From: JAGXOF01 sp046545575
GTDB taxonomy: Bacteria; Chloroflexota; Dehalococcoidia; SZUA-161; SpSt-899
Direction: 5' to 3'
DNA: 7,770 bases
Assembly: GCA_046545575.1 (NCBI GenBank)
Contig: JBKGZM010000081.1
Span: 1 to 7,770, forward strand
Positions 5,739 to 7,770 of this stretch are shown here, one piece after another (position 1 is the stretch's first letter; each line of letters starts with the position of its first letter). The position numbers were made by a program, and so were the translations under genes. The notes beneath the pieces were generated by a model. The model saw only the letters and a program-made list of their open reading frames with translations, was not told where the DNA came from and searched no databases.

Positions 5739-6746
5739 TCAGTCCTCCGCTCTCTGTATCTTGTCTCGGGCGGAAGCCAGTTCCTCCTTCAATGCACCCA
5801 CCAGGTCCCGCTCCACAGCCAGTTTGGCTTGCTCAACCGCCTTGCTGATCTCTGTATGCCTGCTGCGACCATGAGCCACACACGCTACACCGTCAACCGC
5901 CCACAAAGGACCTCCCCCTGCAGCATCAGCGGCGTTGGTATTCCTTCGCAATTCCTCGATTACCTCTGTAACTTCACCCTCCAGCATTTTATCCTTGATC
6001 CTCGGCTCAAGCCACTGGCAAACAGTGCTTCCCAAAGCCTCAGTGTACTTGGCCAGGACATTCCCTACAAAACCGTCACAGATGATAACATTGGCCTTGC
6101 CCGTCGGTATATCGTATCCTTCTACATTGCCGATGAAATTGAGTCCGCACTGCTGGAAAAGCGGATAGCTCTGTTTAACCAGCTCATTCCCCTTACCCTC
6201 TTCCGCGCCGATACTGAGGAGGGCCACAGAGGGATTGTCGATGTTCAAGAGCTTCCTGGCATAGACAGTGCCAACTACAGCGAAATCGAGGAACTGATAC
6301 GGCTGGCAATCGACATTCCCTCCAAGGTCCATTATGATAGTATTTGGATTGAAACCCAGAAAAGCACCACCAATCACAGGCCGGGAGATGCCTTCCAGCG
6401 TGCCAAGTACGGAGAGGGCTGCTGCAATGACTCCACCTGTAGGCCCGGCACTAATGACAGCATCTGCCTTCCCCTCTCTTACCAGCTTTGTGGCTACCAA
6501 CACAGATGCATTCCTCTTCTTGCGCAAAGCGTAGGCCGGTGCCTCTCCTTCAACAAGATATTCCTCTGTATGCACGAGGTCAATGTCCAAATTCGACGAG
6601 TCATGCTTTGCCAGCTCCGGTTCTACCTTATCACTGGGGCCAACCAGACAGACTCCAACTCCGTATTCCCTCGCGCCCTCAACCGCCCCCCTGACAATAT
6701 CTTCCGGTGCATAGTCACCGCCCATTGCATCAACTGATATTTTCAT
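5739..6746 (-). CDS. plsX: Phosphate acyltransferase PlsX
   Basis: PlsX converts acyl-ACP to acyl-phosphate, the acyl donor used by PlsY to start phospholipid synthesis, and acts at the inner face of the membrane. The 335-residue length is standard. Visible motifs are SVDAMGGDYAPE (4-15), ISAGPTGG (98-105), IMDLGGNVDC (138-147), IGAEEGKGN (179-187), GNVEGYD (206-212) and CDGFVGNV (223-230). The signature usually written SAGNTGA has Pro at 102 in place of Asn and Gly at 105 in place of Ala. All other blocks are kept, so the enzyme is probably active. The ATG at 6746 follows GGTAGGGG and overlaps the end of the dehydratase gene by 17 bases. The plsX-acpP pairing is common in bacteria and links membrane lipid assembly to fatty acid synthesis. 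Confidence 0.94.
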   Translation of the reverse strand: MKISVDAMGGDYAPEDIVRGAVEGAREYGVGVCLVGPSDKVEPELAKHDSSNLDIDLVHTEEYLVEGEAPAYALRKKRNASVLVATKLVREGKADAVISAGPTGGVIAAALSVLGTLEGISRPVIGGAFLGFNPNTIIMDLGGNVDCQPYQFLDFAVVGTVYARKLLNIDNPSVALLSIGAEEGKGNELVKQSYPLFQQCGLNFIGNVEGYDIPTGKANVIICDGFVGNVLAKYTEALGSTVCQWLEPRIKDKMLEGEVTEVIEELRRNTNAADAAGGGPLWAVDGVACVAHGRSRHTEISKAVEQAKLAVERDLVGALKEELASARDKIQRAED

Positions 6747-7161
6747 TTTCCCCTACCTTTACTTTTGCTTCTCCTGTAATCAACTGGTCACCAATCTCAT
6801 TAGCACACAAAACATCGCAGGTGACCTCTCTTCCCTTTTCGTCATCTTTGACTCCGGTAATCTTCCCGCTGGCAGTTACGGTATCGCCAGGGCGTGCAGG
6901 AGTCCTGAATCTTATGTTAAGTTTTCCTCCGGTCAGCCAATCCCTCTCAAATGCACCGGTCATCATCTGCGACACGTAGGACAGAATCAACATCCCATGC
7001 GCTATTGTTCCTCCAAGTGGTGTCCCAGCCGCATAGTCAGGATCTATGTGGATAGGATTGAAATCCTTGCTTACCTGGGCATAGGAGTTTATCATGTCCT
7101 GCGTAATGTATTTCTTTATCTCGGGCAACGTTGTCCCCTCAACCAATTCAGAGAAATGCAC
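6730..7161 (-). CDS. MaoC-like (3R)-hydroxyacyl-ACP dehydratase, catalytic (HadB-like) subunit
   Basis: This is a 143-residue single hot-dog domain of the MaoC/R-hydratase family. The hydratase motif is intact: D33 and H38 in SKDFNPIHID, followed by GGTIAHGMLILSYV, which forms the central hot-dog helix. Such proteins dehydrate (3R)-hydroxyacyl thioesters or run the reverse reaction. In mycobacteria HadB, with the same motif, pairs with HadA or HadC to serve as the fatty acid synthase dehydratase. The position immediately before plsX and after a second MaoC-like gene suggests the same role here, replacing FabZ. The GTG at 7161 is preceded by AGAGGAGCAAAA. An enoyl-CoA hydratase in another pathway is the main alternative but fits the operon less well. 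Confidence 0.85.
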   Translation of the reverse strand: MHFSELVEGTTLPEIKKYITQDMINSYAQVSKDFNPIHIDPDYAAGTPLGGTIAHGMLILSYVSQMMTGAFERDWLTGGKLNIRFRTPARPGDTVTASGKITGVKDDEKGREVTCDVLCANEIGDQLITGEAKVKVGENENIS

Positions 7162-7193
7162 TTTTGCTCCTCTAACTCTCCATTATGCAAGAC

Positions 7194-7601
7194 TTACTCA
7201 GGCAATACAAATGTCGTTCTCCCTGCAAGCACTAATCCCCCGCTACTGTCAAGAGCCTTAAGCTCAATGGCCAGAAGATGCATACCACCCCGCTTATGGT
7301 TTCTGGTAACCCGGGCAGAACTCGTGATTGCATCTCCGGTTCCTACAATGCCTGTAAATTCCATTTCCTGGGAAACATGAATAGACCCCCACGGCAAGGA
7401 CATGGATTCAGACAGTGCCGCCATAGCAAAAGCGGTGACTGCCATAGGCGGAACGATTTCCAGGTTCGAATAAAGACCACTTTCCTCCCCTACCGTTCTG
7501 AGGAAGGCTTCAAGCGTTGCAGCATCAATTCGATACGTCGCCGGGGGGAATTCATATCCCGGTTGCAACTCGTGATAGTTGATCTCTTGAGGACCAGCCA
7601 A
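7194..7601 (-). CDS. MaoC-like dehydratase, non-catalytic (HadA/HadC-like) subunit
   Basis: The 135-residue protein looks like a hot-dog domain of the FAS1-dehydratase/MaoC N-terminal type: TYRIDAATLEAFLRTVGEES, then EIVPPMAVTAFAMAAL, then GSIHVSQEMEFTGIVGTGD and a C-terminal strand GRTTFVLPE. It lacks the Asp-x4-His hydratase motif seen in its neighbour, as expected of a HadA- or HadC-like partner that shapes the substrate channel. The start is a TTG at 7601 because AGAGGAGCAAA precedes it; nearly the same sequence precedes the next gene. An ATG at 7691 in frame overlaps the promoter -10 and would lie upstream of the predicted transcription start. It is the first gene of the operon, 32 bases before its partner. 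Function is inferred from fold and context; homology is distant. Confidence 0.72.
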   Translation of the reverse strand: MAGPQEINYHELQPGYEFPPATYRIDAATLEAFLRTVGEESGLYSNLEIVPPMAVTAFAMAALSESMSLPWGSIHVSQEMEFTGIVGTGDAITSSARVTRNHKRGGMHLLAIELKALDSSGGLVLAGRTTFVLPE

Positions 7602-7675
7602 TTTGCTCCTCTGGCAGCTCCAAAATGCTTCCCGGCGGCCAGCTCTACTCAGGCTGCCTAGGCCACCTGCACTTG
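7602..7675 (-). promoter_or_regulatory. Structured 5' leader of the fatty acid operon, possible pseudoknot
   Basis: The predicted leader of about 74 bases can form stem A, GGTGGCC (7661-7667) with GGCCGCC (7634-7640), 7 bp with one G-U. It can also form stem B, GGCAGC (7653-7658) with GCTGCC (7613-7618), 6 bp. The 5' arm of B lies in the loop of A and its 3' arm touches the ribosome site AGAGGAG (7606-7612), so the two are either exclusive or form an H-type pseudoknot. No known riboswitch class was recognised. Confidence 0.3.
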
Positions 7676-7681
7676 TGTTGA

Positions 7682-7710
7682 ATGATACCAAGCAGCGACC
7701 CCTTTGTCAA
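7682..7710 (-). promoter_or_regulatory. Strong sigma-70-type promoter of the fatty acid operon
   Basis: TTGACA (7705-7710) is a perfect -35, and TATCAT (7682-7687) matches the -10 at 5 of 6 positions. The spacer is exactly 17 bases and ends in TGG, giving an extended -10. Transcription should begin near 7675. It is the best promoter match in the window and lies just before the first gene of the operon. Confidence 0.75.
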
Positions 7711-7750
7711 CAGAGCGACTTGAATCATCTAAAATCTAACCGAAACCCTT

Positions 7751-7763
7751 ATGATTAAATCAT
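7751..7763. promoter_or_regulatory. Palindrome upstream of the operon promoter, possible operator
   Basis: ATGATT and AATCAT form a perfect 6-bp inverted repeat around one central A. Another AATCAT half-site lies at 7723-7728, 35 bases nearer the promoter. Both are upstream of the -35 in an AT-rich stretch. It resembles a transcription factor site but matches no operator I can name, and AT-rich palindromes of this length occur by chance. Confidence 0.25.
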
Positions 7764-7770
7764 TAAAAAC

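Noticed and set aside
5604..6737. A 377-codon open frame on the plus strand opposite plsX and acpP
   Set aside because: It is antisense to two clear genes, its translation resembles no protein family I recognise, and it starts inside acpP; its length reflects the codon pattern of plsX.
7602..7691. N-terminal extension of the first dehydratase subunit from an ATG at 7691
   Set aside because: That ATG lies in the promoter between the -35 and -10 elements, upstream of the predicted transcript start; the TTG at 7601 has a strong ribosome site and starts at the domain boundary.
7751..7770. Start of a plus-strand gene at the ATG at 7751
   Set aside because: Only a few codons remain before the edge and no ribosome site precedes it; the palindromic sequence explains the ATG equally well.

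Overview
The window is a compact bacterial region in which every recognisable gene is read from the minus strand, so the biological order runs from the right end (7770) to the left end (1). GC content is moderate, Shine-Dalgarno sequences are strong, GTG and TTG starts are common, and both tRNAs encode their CCA end. A FabL-type enoyl reductase combined with paired MaoC-type dehydratases, PlsX, ACP and a DegV relative suggests a Chloroflexota (Dehalococcoidia-like) genome, possibly from an environmental assembly. That placement is an inference from gene content and is not certain.

Right part (7710 to 3375): a near-consensus promoter (TTGACA, 17 bp, TATCAT, extended -10) drives a type II fatty acid synthesis operon. 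The order is a non-catalytic MaoC-like dehydratase subunit, a catalytic MaoC-like dehydratase subunit, plsX, acpP, fabL and fabF. The genes are tightly packed: plsX overlaps its upstream neighbour by 17 bases, fabF overlaps the fabL stop by 8, and fabL starts 5 bases after acpP. Between them they supply the acyl carrier, condensation, dehydration, enoyl reduction and the hand-off of acyl chains to phospholipid synthesis. No fabD, fabH, fabZ, fabI or acetyl-CoA carboxylase gene is present here. A weak terminator-like hairpin follows fabF.

Middle part (3337 to 1477): a second candidate promoter precedes an antitoxin and a RelE/ParE-family toxin with overlapping reading frames. These are followed at once by fabG, the ketoacyl reductase missing from the first operon, and then by a degV-family gene. 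The degV gene looks broken: its N-terminal 125 codons are intact, then it runs out of frame directly into what reads as the last 18 or so residues of a DegV protein. The toxin-antitoxin pair therefore sits between the two halves of a fatty acid synthesis cluster.

Left part (1456 to 1): a promoter with almost no leader drives tRNA-Leu(CAG) and tRNA-Arg(GCG). The GCG anticodon is unusual for a bacterium. A small staphylococcal-nuclease-like protein without a signal peptide follows, then a hairpin, then a promoter and a secreted lamin-tail-domain protein that runs off the left edge. No mobile element, CRISPR array or rRNA was seen. No stretch longer than 300 bases lacks a gene.
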